Shown here one piece after another: positions 48,801-62,484 of a stretch of DNA of 64,000 nucleotides. Numbering within the stretch: position 1 is the stretch's first letter; the number at the start of each line of letters is the position of its first letter. Below the pieces are notes generated by a model that saw only the letters and a program-made list of their open reading frames with translations, was not told where the DNA came from and did not search any database. The stretch covers positions 35,799,176 through 35,863,175 of the forward strand of contig NC_080046.1 in NCBI RefSeq assembly GCF_012489685.1, in the 5' to 3' direction. Source of the DNA: Lotus japonicus (Eukaryota; Streptophyta; Magnoliopsida; Fabales; Fabaceae). The position numbers and the translations under genes were made by a program.

Positions 48801-51800
48801 TAGGGCTGTTTGAAAGTTGCAGCCGAGTTAACCTTCAAAATTCAACCTGTAGGTTCCGATTTCTATTTTTACCGATTTCCCCCGTTTAATTCGGCTGGCA
48901 ATTGAATAAAGTTGCTTCTTCTACCCCAAAAGCATATAAAATATGCTCAATTCTGGGTTCCGGGGCAAAAGTTATGGCTGTTTGAAGTTTGCAGCCGAAT
49001 TAACCTTCAAAATTCAACCAGTAGGTTCCGTTTTCTATTTTTACCGATTTCCCCCGTTTAATTCAGCTGGCAAGTGAATAAAGTCGCTTCTTCTCTCCCA
49101 AAAGCATATAAAATATGCTCAATTCTGGGTTCCGGGGCAAAAGTTATGGCTGTTTGAAGTTTGCAGCCGAATTAACCTTCAAAATTCAACCTGTAGGTTC
49201 CGTTTTCTATTTTTACTAGTTTCCCCTGTTTAATTGGGTGGCAGTTGAATAAACTAGCTTCTTCTCTCCCAAAACTATATAAAATATGCTCAATTCTGGG
49301 TTCCGGGGAAAAAGTTACGGCTATTTGAAGTTTGCAGCCGAATTAACCTTCAAAACTCAACCAGTAGGTTCCGTTTTCTATTTTTACCGATTTCCCCCGT
49401 TTAATTCGGCTGGCAGTTGAATAAACTGGCTTCTTCTCTCGCAAAACCATATAAAATATGCTCAATTCTGGTTTCCGGGGCAAAAGTTATGGCTGTTTGA
49501 AGTTTGCAGCCGAATTAACCTTCAAAATTCAACCTGTAGGTTCCGTTTTCTATTTTTACCGGTTTCCCCCGTTTAATTCGGCTGGCACTTGAATAAAGTA
49601 GCTTCTTCTACACCAAAAGCATATAAAATATGCTCAATTCTGGGTTCCGGGGCAAAAGTTAAGGCTGTTTGAAAGTTGCAGCCGAGTTAACCTTCAAAAT
49701 TCAACCTGTAGGTTCCGATTTCTATTTTTACCGATTTCCCCCGTTTAATTCGGATGGCACTTGAATAAAGTTGCTTCTTCTACCCCAAAAGCATATAAAA
49801 TATGCTCAATTATGGGTCCGGGGCAAAAGTTAGGGCTGTTTGAAAGTTGCAGCCGAGTTAACCTTCAAAATTCAACCTGTAGGTTCAGATTTATATTTTT
49901 ACCGATTTCCCCCTTTTAATTCGGCTGGCACTTGAATAAAGTAGCTTCTTCTACCCCAAAAGCATATAAAATATGCTCAATTCTGGGTTCCGGGGCACAA
50001 GTTAGGGCTGTTTGAAAGTTGCAGCCGAGTTAACCTTCAAAATTTAACCTGTAGGTTCCGACTTATATTTTCACTGATTTCCCCCGTTTAATTCGGCTGG
50101 CAGGTGAATAAAGTCGCTTCTTCTCTCCCAAAACTATATAAAATATTCTCAATTCTGGGTTCCGGGGCAAAAGTTACGGCTTTTTGAAGTTTGCAGCCGA
50201 GTTAACCTTCAAAATTTAACCAATAGGTTCCGTTTTCTATTTTTACCGATTTCCTCCGTTTAATTCGGCTGGCAGTTGAATAAACTGGCTTCTTCTCTCT
50301 AAAAAAACATATAAATTATGCTCAATTTTTGGTTCCGGGGCAAAAGTTATGGCTGTTTGAAGTTTGCAGCCGAATTAACCTTCAAAATTCAACCAGTAGG
50401 TTCCGTTTTCTATTTTTACCAATGTCCCCCATTTAATTAGGCTGACACTTGAATAAAGTAGCTTCTTCTACCCCAAAAACATAAAAAATATGCTCAATTC
50501 TGGGTTCCGGGGCAAAAGTTATGGTTGTTTCAAGTTTGCAGCCGAATTAACCTTCAAAATTCAACTTGTAGGTTCCGTTTTCTATTTTTGCCGATTTCCC
50601 CCGTTTACTTAGGCTGGGACTTGAATAAAGTAGCTTCTTCTACCCCAAAAGCATATAAAATATGCTCAATTCTGGGTTCCGGGGCAAAAGTTATGGCTGT
50701 TTGAAAGTTGCAGCCGAGTTAACCTTCAAAATTCAACCTTTAGGTTCCGATTTATATTTTTACGAGTTTCCCTTGTTTAATTCGGCTTGCAGGTGAATAA
50801 AGTCGCTTCTTCTCTCCCAAAACTATATAAAATATGCTCAATTCTGGGTTCCGGGGCAAAAGTTATGGCTCTTTGAAGTTTGCAGCCGAATTAACCTTCA
50901 AAATTCAACCAGTAGGTTCCGTTTTCTATTTTTACCGATTTCCCCCGTTTAATTCGGTTGACTGGTGAATAAAGTCGTTTCTTCTCTCCCTAAACCATAT
51001 AAAATATGCTCAATTCTGGGTCCCGGGGAAAAAGTTACGGCTGTTTCAAGTTTGCAGCCGAATTAACCTTCAAAATTCAACCAGTAGGTTCCGTTTTCTA
51101 TTTTTACCGATTTCCCCCGTTTAATTCGGCTGGCACTTGAATAAAGTAGCTTCTTATCTCGCAAAACCATATAAAATATGCTCAATTCTGGGTTCCGGGG
51201 CAAAAGTTATGGCTGTTTGAAGTTTGCAGCCGAATTAACCTTCAAAATTCAACCTGTAGGTTCCGTTTTCTATTTTTACCGGTTTCCCCCATTTAATTCG
51301 GCTGGCACTTGAATAAAGTAGCTTCTTCTACACCAAAAGCATATAAAATATGCTCAATTCTGGGTTCCGGGGCAAAAGTTAGGGCTGTTTGAAAGTTGCA
51401 GCCGAGTTAACCTTCAAAATTCAACCTGTAGGTTCCGATTTCTATTTTTACCGATTTCCCCCGTTTAATTCGGCTGGCACTTGAATAAAGTTGCTTCTTC
51501 TACCCCAAAAGCATATAAAATATGCTCAATTCTGGGTTCCGGGGCAAAAGTTAGGGCTGTTTGAAAGTTGCAGCCGAGTTAACTTTCAAAATTCAATCTG
51601 TAGGTTCAGATTTATATTTTTACCGATTTCCCCCTTTTAATTCGGCTGGCACTTGAATAAAGTAGCTTCTTCTACCCCAAAAGCATATAAAATATGCTCA
51701 ATTCTGGGTTCCGGGGCACAAGTTAGGGCTGTTTGAAAGTTGCATCCGAGTTAACCTTCAAAATTCAACCTGTAGGTTCCGACTTATATTTTTACTGATT

Positions 51801-51879
51801 TCCCCCATTTAATTCGGCTGGAAGGTGAATAAAGTCGCTTCTTCTCTCCCAAAACTATATAAAATATGCTCAATTCTGG

Positions 51880-54800
51880 GTTCCGGGGCAAAAGTTATGG
51901 CTGTTTCAAGTTTGCAGCCGTGTTAACCTTCAAAATTCAACTTGTAGGTTCCGTTTTCTATTTTTACCGATTTCCCCCGTTTAATTCGGCTGGCACTTGA
52001 ATAAAGTTGCTTCTTCTACCCCAAAAGCATATAAAATATGCTCAATTCTGGGTTCCGGGGCAAAAGTTAGGGCTGTTTGAAAGTTGCAGCCGAGTTTACC
52101 TTCAAAATTCAACCTGTAGTTTCCGTTTTCTATTTTTACCAATTTCCCCCGTTTAAATCGGCTGGCACTTGAATAAAGTAGCTTCTTCTACACCAAAAGC
52201 ATATAAAATATTCTCAATTCTGGGTTCTGGGGAAAAAGTTAGGGCTGTTTGAAAGTTGCAGCCGAGTTAACCTTCAAAATTCAATCTGTAGGTTCAGATT
52301 TATATTTTTACCGATTTCCCCCTTTTAATTCGGCTGGCACTTGAATAAAGTAGCTTCTTCTACCCCAAAAGCATATAAAATATGCTCAATTCTGGGTTCC
52401 GGGGCACAAGTTAGGGCTGTTTGAAAGTTGCAGCCGAGTTAACCTTCAAAATTTAACCTGTAGGTTCCGACTTATATTTTTACTGATTTCCCCCGTTTAA
52501 TTCGGCTGGCAGGTAAATAAAGTCGCTTCTTCTCTCCCAAAACTATATAAAATATTCTCAATTCTGGGTTCCGGGGCAAAAGTTACGGCTTTTTGAAGTT
52601 TGCAGCCGAGTTAACCTTCAAAATTTAACCAGTAGGTTCCGTTTTCTATTTTTACCGGTTTCCCCCATTTAATTCGGCTGGCACTTGAATAAAGTAGCTT
52701 CTTCTACACCAAAAGCATATAAAATATGCTCAATTCTGGGTTCCGGGGCAAAAGTTAGGGCTGTTTGAAAGTTGCAGCCGAGTTAACCTTCAAAATTCAA
52801 CCTGTAGGTTCCGATTTCTATTTTTACCGATTTCCCCTGTTTAATTCGGCTGGCACTTGAATAAAGTTGCTTCTTCTACCCCAAAAGCATATAAAATATG
52901 CTCAATTCTGGGTTCCGGGGCAAAAGTTAGGGCTGTTTGAAAGTTGCAGCCGAGTTAACCTTCAAAATTCAACCTGTAGTTTCCGTTTTCTATTTTTACC
53001 AATTTCCCCCGTTTAAATCGGCTGGCACTTGAATAAAGTAGCTTCTTCTACACCAAAAGCATATAAAATATTCTCAATTCTGGGTTCTGGGGAAAAAGTT
53101 AGGGCTGTTTGAAAGTTGCAGCCGAGTTAACCTTCAAAATTCAATCTGTAGGTTCAGATTTATATTTTTACCGATTTCCCCCTTTTAATTCGGCTGGCAC
53201 TTGAATAAAGTAGCTTCTTCTACCCCAAAAGCATATAAAATATGCTCAATTCTGGGTTCCGGGGCACAAGTTAGGGCTGTTTGAAAGTTGCAGCCGAGTT
53301 AACCTTCAAAATTCAACCTGTAGGTTCCGACTTATATTTTTACTGATTTCCCCCATTTAATTCGGCTGGCAGTTGAATAAAGTTGCTTCTTCTACCCCAA
53401 AAACATAAAAAATATGCTCAATTCTGGGTTCCGGGGCAAAAGTTATGGTTGTTTCAAGATTGCAGTCGAATTAACCTTCAAAATTCAACTTGTAGGTTCC
53501 GTTTTCTATTTTTGCCGATTTCGCCCGTTTGCTTAGGCTGACACTTGAATAAAGTAGCATCTTCTCTCCCAAAACTATATAAAATATGCTCAATTCTGGG
53601 TTCCGGGGCAAAAGTTATGGCTGTTTCAAGTTTGCAGCCGTGTTAACCTTCAAAATTCAACTTGTAGGTTCCGTTTTCTATTTTTACCGATTTCCCCCGT
53701 TTAATTCGGCTGGCACTTGAATAAAGTTGCTTCTTCTACCCCAAAAGCATATAAAATATGCTCAATTCTGGGTTCCGGGGCAAAAGTTAGGGCTGTTTGA
53801 AAGTTGCAGCCGAGTTAACCTTCAAAATTCAACCTGTAGTTTCCGTTTTCTATTTTTACCAATTTTCCCCGTTTAAATCGGCTGGCACTTGAATAAAGTA
53901 GCTTCTTCTACACCAAAAGCATATAAAATATTCTCAATTCTGGGTTCTGGGGAAAAAGTTAGGGCTGTTTGAAAGTTGCAGCCGAGTTAACCTTCTAAAT
54001 TCAATCTGTAGGTTCAGATTTATATTTTTACCGATTTCCCCCTTTTAATTCGGCTGGCACTTGAATAAAGTAGCTTCTTCTACCCCAAAAGCATATAAAA
54101 TATGCTCAATTCTGGGTTCCGGGGCACAAGTTAGGGCTGTTTGAAAGTTGCAGCCGAGTTAACCTTCAAAATTTAACCTGTAGGTTCCGACTTATATTTT
54201 TACTGATTTCCCCCGTTTAATTCGGCTGGCAGGTAAATAAAGTCGCTTCTTCTCTCCCAAAACTATATAAAATATTCTCAATTCTGGGTTCCGGGGCAAA
54301 AGTTACAGCTTTTTGAAGTTTGCAGCCGAGTTAACCCTCAAAATTTAACCAGTTGGTTCCGTTTTCTATTTTTACCGGTTTCCCGCATTTAATTCGGCTG
54401 GCACTTGAATAAAGTAGCTTCTTCTACACCAAAAGCATATAAAATATGCTCAATTCTGGGTTCCGGGGCAAAAGTTAGGGCTGTTTGAAAGTTGCAGCCG
54501 AGTTAACCTTCAAAATTCAACCTGTAGGTTCCGATTTCTATTTTTACCGATTTCCCCCGTTTAATTCGGCTGGCACTTGAATAAAGTTGCTTCTTCTACC
54601 CCAAAAGCATATAAAATATGCTCAATTCTGGGTTCCGGGGCAAAAGTTAGGGCTGTTTGAAAGTTGCAGCCGAGTTAACCTTCAAAATTCAATCTGTAGG
54701 TTCAGATTTATATTTTTACCGATTTCCCCCTTTTAATTCGGCTGGCACTTGAATAAAGTAGCTTCTTCTACCCCAAAAGCATATAAAATATGCTCAATTC

Positions 54801-55110
54801 TGGGTTCCGGGGCACAAGTTAGGGCTGTTTGAAAGTTGCAGCCGAGTTAACCTTCAAAATTCAACCTGTAGGTTCCGACTTATATTTTTACTGATTTCCC
54901 CCATTTAATTCGGCTGGCAGTTGAATAAAGTTGCTTCTTCTACCCCAAAAACATAAAAAATATGCTCAATTCTGGGTTCCGGGGCAAAAGTTATGGTTGT
55001 TTCAAGTTTGCAGTCGAATTAACCTTCAAAATTCAACTTGTAGGTTCCGTTTTCTATTTTTGCCGATTTCGCCCGTTTGCTTAGGCTGACACTTGAATAA
55101 AGTAGCTTCT
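51880..55110 (+). repeat. Ten-monomer tandem duplication (1,720 bp, later 1,548 bp offset)
   Basis: CAGCCGTGTTAACC (about 51916/53636), GTTTAAATCGG (about 52151/53871) and AGGTAAATAA (about 52511/54231) recur at 1,720 bp. After about 54690 the offset becomes 1,548 bp (CATTTAATTCGGCTGGCAGTTG near 53353/54901), so the second copy has lost one monomer. Confidence 0.8.
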
Positions 55111-55260
55111 TCTACCCCAAAAGCATATAAAATATGCTCAATTCTGGGTTCCAGGGCAAAAGTTATGGCTGTTTGAAAGTTGCAGCCGAGTTAACCTTCA
55201 AAATTCAACCTTTAGGTTCCGATTTATATTTTTACGAGTTTCCCTCGTTTAATTCGGCTT

Positions 55261-58200
55261 GCCGGTGAATAAAGTCGCTTCTTCTCTCCTAAAACTATAT
55301 AAAATATGCTCAATTCTGGGTTCCGGGGCAAAAGTTATGGCTCTTTGAAGTTTGCAGCCGAATTAACCTTCAAAATTCAACCAGTAGGTTCCGTTTTCTA
55401 TTTTTACCGATTTCCCCCTTTTAATTCGGTTGACAGGTGAATAAAGTCGCTTCTTCTCTCCCTAAACCATATAAAATATGCTCAATTCTGGGTTCCGGGG
55501 AAAAAGTTACGGCTGTTTGAAGTTTGCAGCCGAATTAACCTTCAAAATTCAACCAGTAGGTTCCGTTTTCTATTTTTACCGATTTCCCCCGTTTAATTCG
55601 GCTGGCAGTTGAATAAACTGGCTTCTTCTCTCGCAAAACCATATAAAATATGCTCAATTCTGGGTTCCGGGGCAAAAGTTATGGCTGTTTGAAGTTTGCA
55701 GCCGAATTAACCTTCAAAATTCAACCTGTAGGTTCCGTTTTCTATTTTTACCGGTTTCCCCCTTTTAATTCGGCTGGCACTTGAATAAAGTAGCTTCTTC
55801 TACACCAAAAGCATATAAAATATGCTCAATTCTGGGTTCCGGGGCAAAAGTTAGGGCTGTTTGAAAGTTGCAGCCGAGTTAACCTTCAAAATACAACCTG
55901 TAGGTTCCGATTTCTATTTTTACCGATTTCCCCCGTTTAATTCGGCTGGCACTTGAATAAAGTTGCTTCTTCTACCCCAAAAGCATATAAAATATGCTCA
56001 ATTCTGGGTTCCGGGGCAAAAGTTAGGGCTGTTTGAAAGTTGCAGCCGAGTTAACCTTCAAAATTCAACCTGTAGTTTCCGTTTTCTATTTTTACCAATT
56101 TCCCCCGTTTAAATCGGCTGGCACTTGAATAAAGTAGCTTCTTCTACACCAAAAGCATATAAAATATTCTCAATTCTGGGTTCTGGGGAAAAAGTTAGGG
56201 CTGTTTGAAAGTTGCAGCCGAGTTAACCTTCAAAATTCAATCTGTAGGTTCAGATTTATATTTGTACCGATTTCCCCCTTTTAATTCGGCTGGCACTTGA
56301 ATAAAGTAGCTTCTTCTACCCCAAAAGCATATAAAATATGCTCAATTCTGGGTTCCGAGGCACAAGTTAGGGCTGTTTGAAAGTTGCAGCCGAGTTAACC
56401 TTCAAAATTCAACCTGTAGGTTCCGACTTATATTTTTACTGATTTCCCCCATTTAATTCGGCTGGAAGGTGAATAAAGTCGCTTCTTCTCTCCCAAAACT
56501 ATATAAAATATGCTCAATTCTGGGTTCCGGGGCAAAAGTTATGGCTGTTTCAAGTTTGCAGCCGTGTTAACCTTCAAAATTCAACTTGTAGGTTCCGTTT
56601 TCTATTTTTACCGATTTCCCCCGTTTAATTCGGCTGGCACTTGAATAAAGTTGCTTCTTCTACCCCAAAAGCATATAAAATATGCTCAATTCTGGGTTCC
56701 GAGGCAAAAGTTAGGGCTGTTTGAAAGTTGCAGCCGAGTTAACCTTCAAAATTCAACATGTAGTTTCCGTTTTCTATTTTTACCAATTTCCCCCGTTTAA
56801 ATCGGCTGGCACTTGACTAAAGTAGCTTCTTCTACACCAAAAGCATATAAAATATTCTCAATTCTGGGTTCTGGGGAAAAAGTTAGGGCTGTTTGAAAGT
56901 TGCAGCCGAGTTAACCTTCAAAATTCAATCTGTAGGTTCAGATTTATATTTTTACCGATTTCCCCCTTTTAATTCGGCTGGCACTTGAATAAAGTAGCTT
57001 CTTCTACCCCAAAAGCATATAAAATATGCTCAATTCTGGGTTCCGGGGCACAAGTAAGGGCTGTTTGAAAGTTGCTGCCGAGTTAACCTTCAAAATTTAA
57101 CCTGTAGGTTCCGACTTATATTTTTACTGATTTCCCCCGTTTAATTCGGCTGGCAGGTAAATAAAGTCGCTTCTTCTCTCCCAAAACTATATAAAATATT
57201 CTCAATTCTGGGTTCCGGGGCAAAAGTTACGGCTTTTTGAAGTTTGCAGCCGAGTTAACCTTCAAAATTTAACCAGTAGGTTCCGTTTTCTATTTTTACC
57301 GATTTCCTCCGTTTAATTCGGCTGGCAGTTGAATAAACTGGCTTCTTCTCTCCAAAAAAACATATAAATTATGCTCAATTTTGGGTTCTGGGGCAAAAGT
57401 TATGGCTGTTTGAAGTTTGCAGCCGAATTAACCTTCAAAATTCAACCAGTAGGTTCCGTTTTCTATTTTTACCAATGTCCCCCGTTTAATTAGGCTGACA
57501 CTTGAATAAAGTAGCTTCTTCTACCCCAAAAACATAAAAAATATGCTCAATTCTGGGTTCCGGGGCAAAAGTTATGGTTGTTTCAAGTTTGCAGTCGAAT
57601 TAACCTTCAAAATTCAACTTGTAGGTTCCGTTTTCTATTTTTGCCGATTTCCCCCGTTTACTTAGGCTGACACTTGAATAAAGTAGCTTCTTCTACCCCA
57701 AAAGCATATAAAATATGCTCAATTCTGGGTTCCGGGGCAAAAGTTATGGCTGTTTGAAAGTTGCAGCCGAGTTAACCTTCAAAATTCAACCTTTAGGTTC
57801 CGATTTATATTTTTACGAGTTTCCCTCGTTTAATTCGGCTTGCAGGTGAATAAAGTCGCTTCTTCTCTCCCAAAACTATATAAAATATGCTCAATTCTGG
57901 GTTCCGGGGCAAAAGTTATGGCTCTTTGAAGTTTGCAGCCGAATTAACCTTCAAAATTCAACCAGTAGGTTCCGTTTTCTATTTTTACCGATTTCCCCCG
58001 TTTAATTCGGTTGACTGGTGAATAAAGTCGCTTCTTCTCTCCCTAAACCATATAAAATATGCTCAATTCTGGGTTCCGGGGAAAAAGTTACGGCTGTTTG
58101 AAGTTTGCAGCCGAATTAACCTTCAAAATTCAACCAGTAGGTTCCGTTTTCTATTTTTACCGATTTCCCCCGTTTAATTCGGCTGGCACTTGAATAAAGT

Positions 58201-61200
58201 AGCTTCTTCTCTCGCAAAACCATATAAAATATGCTCAATTCTGGGTTCCGGGGCAAAAGTTATGGCTGTTTGAAGTTTGCAGCCGAATTAACCTTCAAAA
58301 TTCAACCTGTAGGTTCCGTTTTCTATTTTTACCGGTTTCCCCCATTTAATTCGGCGGCACTTGAATAAAGTTGCTTCTTCTACCCCAAAAGCATATAAAA
58401 TATGCTCAATTCTGGGTTCCGGGGCAAAAGTTAGGGCTGTTTGAAAGTTGCAGCCGAGTTAACCTTCAAAATTCAACCTGTAGGTTCCGTTTTCTATTTT
58501 TGCCGATTTCGCCCGTTTGCTTAGGCTGACACTTGAATAAAGTAGCTTCTTCTACCCCAAAAGCATATAAAATATGCTCAATTCTGGGTTCCGGGGCAAA
58601 AGTTATGGCTGTTTGAAAGTTGCAGCCGAGTTAACCTTCAAAATTCAACCTTTAGGTTCCGATTTATATTTTTACGAGTTTCCCTCGTTTAATTCGGCTT
58701 GCCGGTGAATAAAGTCGCTTCTTCTCTCCTAAAACTATATAAAATATGCTCAATTCTGGGTTCCGGGGCAAAAGTTATGGCTCTTTGAAGTTTGCAGCCG
58801 AATTAACCTTCAAAATTCAACCAGTAGGTTCCGTTTTCTATTTTTACCGATTTCCCCCTTTTAATTCGGTTGACAGGTGAATAAAGTCGCTTCTTCTCTC
58901 CCTAAACCATATAAAATATGCTCAATTCTGGGTTCCGGGGAAAAAGTTACGGCTGTTTGAAGTTTGCAGCCGAATTAACCTTCAAAATTCAACCAGTAGG
59001 TTCCGTTTTCTATTTTTACCGATTTCCCCCGTTTAATTCGGCTGGCAGTTGAATAAACTGGCTTCTTCTCTCGCAAAACCATATAAAATATGCTCAATTC
59101 TGGGTTCCGGGGCAAAAGTTATGGCTGTTTGAAGTTTGCAGCCGAATTAACCTTCAAAATTCAACCTGTAGGTTCCGTTTTCTATTTTTAACGGTTTCCC
59201 CTTTTTAATTCGGCTGGCACTTGAATAAAGTAGCTTCTTCTACACCAAAAGCATATAAAATATGCTCAATTCTGGGTTCCGGGGCAAAAGTTAGGGCTGT
59301 TTCAAAGTTGCAGCCGAGTTAACCTTCAAAATACAACCTGTAGGTTCCGATTTCTATTTTTACCGATTTCCCCCGTTTAATTCGGCTGGCACTTGAATAA
59401 AGTTGCTTCTTCTACCCCAAAAGCATATAAAATATGCTCAATTCTGGGTTCCGGGGCAAAAGTTAGGGCTGTTTGAAAGTTGCAGCCGAGTTAACCTTCA
59501 AAATTCAACCTGTAGTTTCCGTTTTCTATTTTTACCAATTTCCCCCGTTTAAATCGGCTGGCACTTGAATAAAGTAGCTTCTTCTACCCCAAAAGCATAT
59601 AAAATATGCTCAATTCTGGGTTCCGGGGCACAAGTTAGGGCTGTTTGAAAGTTGCAGCCGAGTTAACCTTCAAAATTCAACCTGTAGGTTCCGACTTATA
59701 TTTTTACTGATTTCCCCCATTTAATTCGGCTGGAAGGTGAATAAAGTCGCTTCTTCTCTCCCAAAACTATATAAAATATGCTCAATTCTGGGTTCCGGGG
59801 CAAAAGTTATGGCTGTTTCAAGTTTGCAGCCGTGTTAACCTTCAAAATTCAACTTGTAGGTTCCGTTTTCTATTTTTACCGATTTCCCCCGTTTAATTCG
59901 GCTGGCACTTGAATAAAGTTGCTTCTTCTACCCCAAAAGCATATAAAATATGCTCAATTCTGGGTTCCGGGGCAAAAGTTAGGGCTGTTTGAAAGTTGCA
60001 GCCGAGTTAACCTTCAAAATTCAACATGTAGTTTCCGTTTTCTATTTTTACCAATTTCCCCCGTTTAAATCGGCTGGCACTTGACTAAAGTAGCTTCTTC
60101 TACACCAAAAGCATATAAAATATTCTCAATTCTGGGTTCTGGGGAAAAAGTTAGGGCTGTTTGAAAGTTGCAGCCGAGTTAACCTTCAAAATTCAATCTG
60201 TAGGTTCAGATTTATATTTTTACCGATTTCCCCCTTTTAATTCGGCTGGCACTTGAATAAAGTAGCTTCTTCTACCCCAAAAGCATATAAAATATGCTCA
60301 ATTCTGGGTTCCGGGGCACAAGTAAGGGCTGTTTGAAAGTTGCAGCCGAGTTAACCTTCAAAATTTAACCTGTAGGTTCCGACTTATATTTTTACTGATT
60401 TCCCCCGTTTAATTCGGCTGGCAGGTAAATAAAGTCGCTTCTTCTCTCCCAAAACTATATAAAATATTCTCAATTCTGGGTTCCGGGGCAAAAGTTACGG
60501 CTTTTTGAAGTTTGCAGCCGAGTTAACCTTCAAAATTTAACCAGTAGGTTCCGTTTTCTATTTTTACCGATTTCCTCCGTTTAATTCGGCTGGCAGTGGA
60601 ATAAACTGGCTTCTTCTCTCCAAAAAAACATATAAATTATGCTCAATTTTGGGTTCTGGGGCAAAAGTTATGGCTGTTTGAAGTTTGCAGCCGAATTAAC
60701 CTTCAAAATTCAACCAGTAGGTTCCGTTTTCTATTTTTACCAATGTCCCCCGTTTAATTAGGCTGACACTTGAATAAAGTAGCTTCTTCTACCCCAAAAA
60801 CATAAAAAATATGCTCAATTCTGGGTTCCGGGGCAAAAGTTATGGTTGTTTCAAGTTTGCAGCCGAATTAACCTTCAAAATTCAACTTGTAGGTTCCGTT
60901 TTCTATTTTTGCCGATTTCCCCCGTTTACTTAGGCTGACACTTGAATAAAGTAGCTTCTTCTACCCCAAAAGCATATAAAATATGCTCAATTCTGGGTTC
61001 CGGGGCAAAAGTTATGGCTGTTTGAAAGTTGCAGCCGAGTTAACCTTCAAAATTCAACCTTTAGGTTCCGATTTATATTTTTACGAGTTTCCCTCGTTTA
61101 ATTCGGCTTGCAGGTGAATAAAGTCGCTTCTTCTCTCCCAAAACTATATAAAATATGCTCAATTCTGGGTTCCGGGGCAAAAGTTATGGCTCTTTGAAGT

Positions 61201-61740
61201 TTGCAGCCGAATTAACCTTCAAAATTCAACCAGTAGGTTCCGTTTTCTATTTTTACCGATTTCCCCCGTTTAATTCGGTTGACTGGTGAATAAAGTCGCT
61301 TCTTCTCTCCCTAAACCATATAAAATATGCTCAATTCTGGGTTCCGGGGAAAAAGTTACGGCTGTTTGAAGTTTGCAGCCGAATTAACCTTCAAAATTCA
61401 ACCAGTAGGTTCCGTTTTCTATTTTTACCGATTTCCCCCGTTTAATTCGGCTGGCACTTGAATAAAGTAGCTTCTTCTCTCGCAAAACCATATAAAATAT
61501 GCTCAATTCTGGGTTCCGGGGCAAAAGTTATGGCTGTTTGAAGTTTGCAGCCGAATTAACCTTCAAAATTCAACCTGTAGGTTCCGTTTTCTATTTTTAC
61601 CGGTTTCCCCCATTTAATTCGGCGGCACTTGAATAAAGTTGCTTCTTCTACCCCAAAAGCATATAAAATATGCTCAATTCTGGGTTCCGGGGCAAAAGTT
61701 AGGGCTGTTTGAAAGTTGCAGCCGAGTTAACCTTCAAAAT
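55261..61740 (+). repeat. About 3.3-kb higher-order duplication (20 then 19 monomers)
   Basis: GCCGGTGAATAAAG at 55261 recurs at 58701, offset 3,440 bp (20 x 172), and the following 840 bp match apart from a few substitutions. Near 56150/59580 one monomer is missing from the second copy and the offset becomes 3,268 bp (19 x 172), shown by GCTGGAAGG (56461/59729), the CCAAAAAAACATATAAATT monomer (57341/60609) and CTCGCAAAACC (58202/61470). The match ends near 58490/61745, where sequences diverge. Confidence 0.85.
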
Positions 61741-62484
61741 TCAACCTGTAGTTTCCGTTTTCTATTTTTACCAATTTCCCCCGTTTAAATCGGCTGGCAC
61801 TTGAATAAAGTAGCTTCTTCTACACCAAAAGCATATAAAATATTCTCAATTCTGGGTTCTGGGGAAAAAGTTAGGGCTGTTTGAAAGTTGCAGCCGAGTT
61901 AACCTTCAAAATTCAATCTGTAGGTTCAGATTTATATTTTTACCGATTTCCCCCTTTTAATTCGGCTGGCACTTGAATAAAGTAGCTTCTTCTACCCCAA
62001 AAGCATATAAAATATGCTCAATTCTGGGTTCCGGGGCACAAGTTAGGGCTGTTTGAAAGTTGCAGCTGAGTTAACCTTCAAAATTCAACCTGTAGGTTCC
62101 GACTTATATTTTTACCGATTTCCCCCGTTTAATTCGGCTGGCAGTTGAATAAAGTTGCTTCTTCTACCCCAAAAACATAAAAAATATGCTCAATTCTGGG
62201 TTCCGGGGCAAAAGTTATGGTTGTTTCAAGTTTGCAGTCGAATTAACCTTCAAAATTCAACTTGTAGGTTCCGTTTTCTATTTTTCACGATTTCGCCCGT
62301 TTGCTTAGGCTGACACTTGAATAAAGTAGCTTCTTCTACCCCAAAAGCATATAAAATATGGTCAATTCTGGGTTCCAGGGCAAAAGTTATGGCTGTTTGA
62401 AAGTTGCAGCCGAGTTAACCTTCAAAATTCAACCTTTAGGTTCCGATTTATATTTTTACGAGTTTCCCTCGTTTAATTCGGCTT

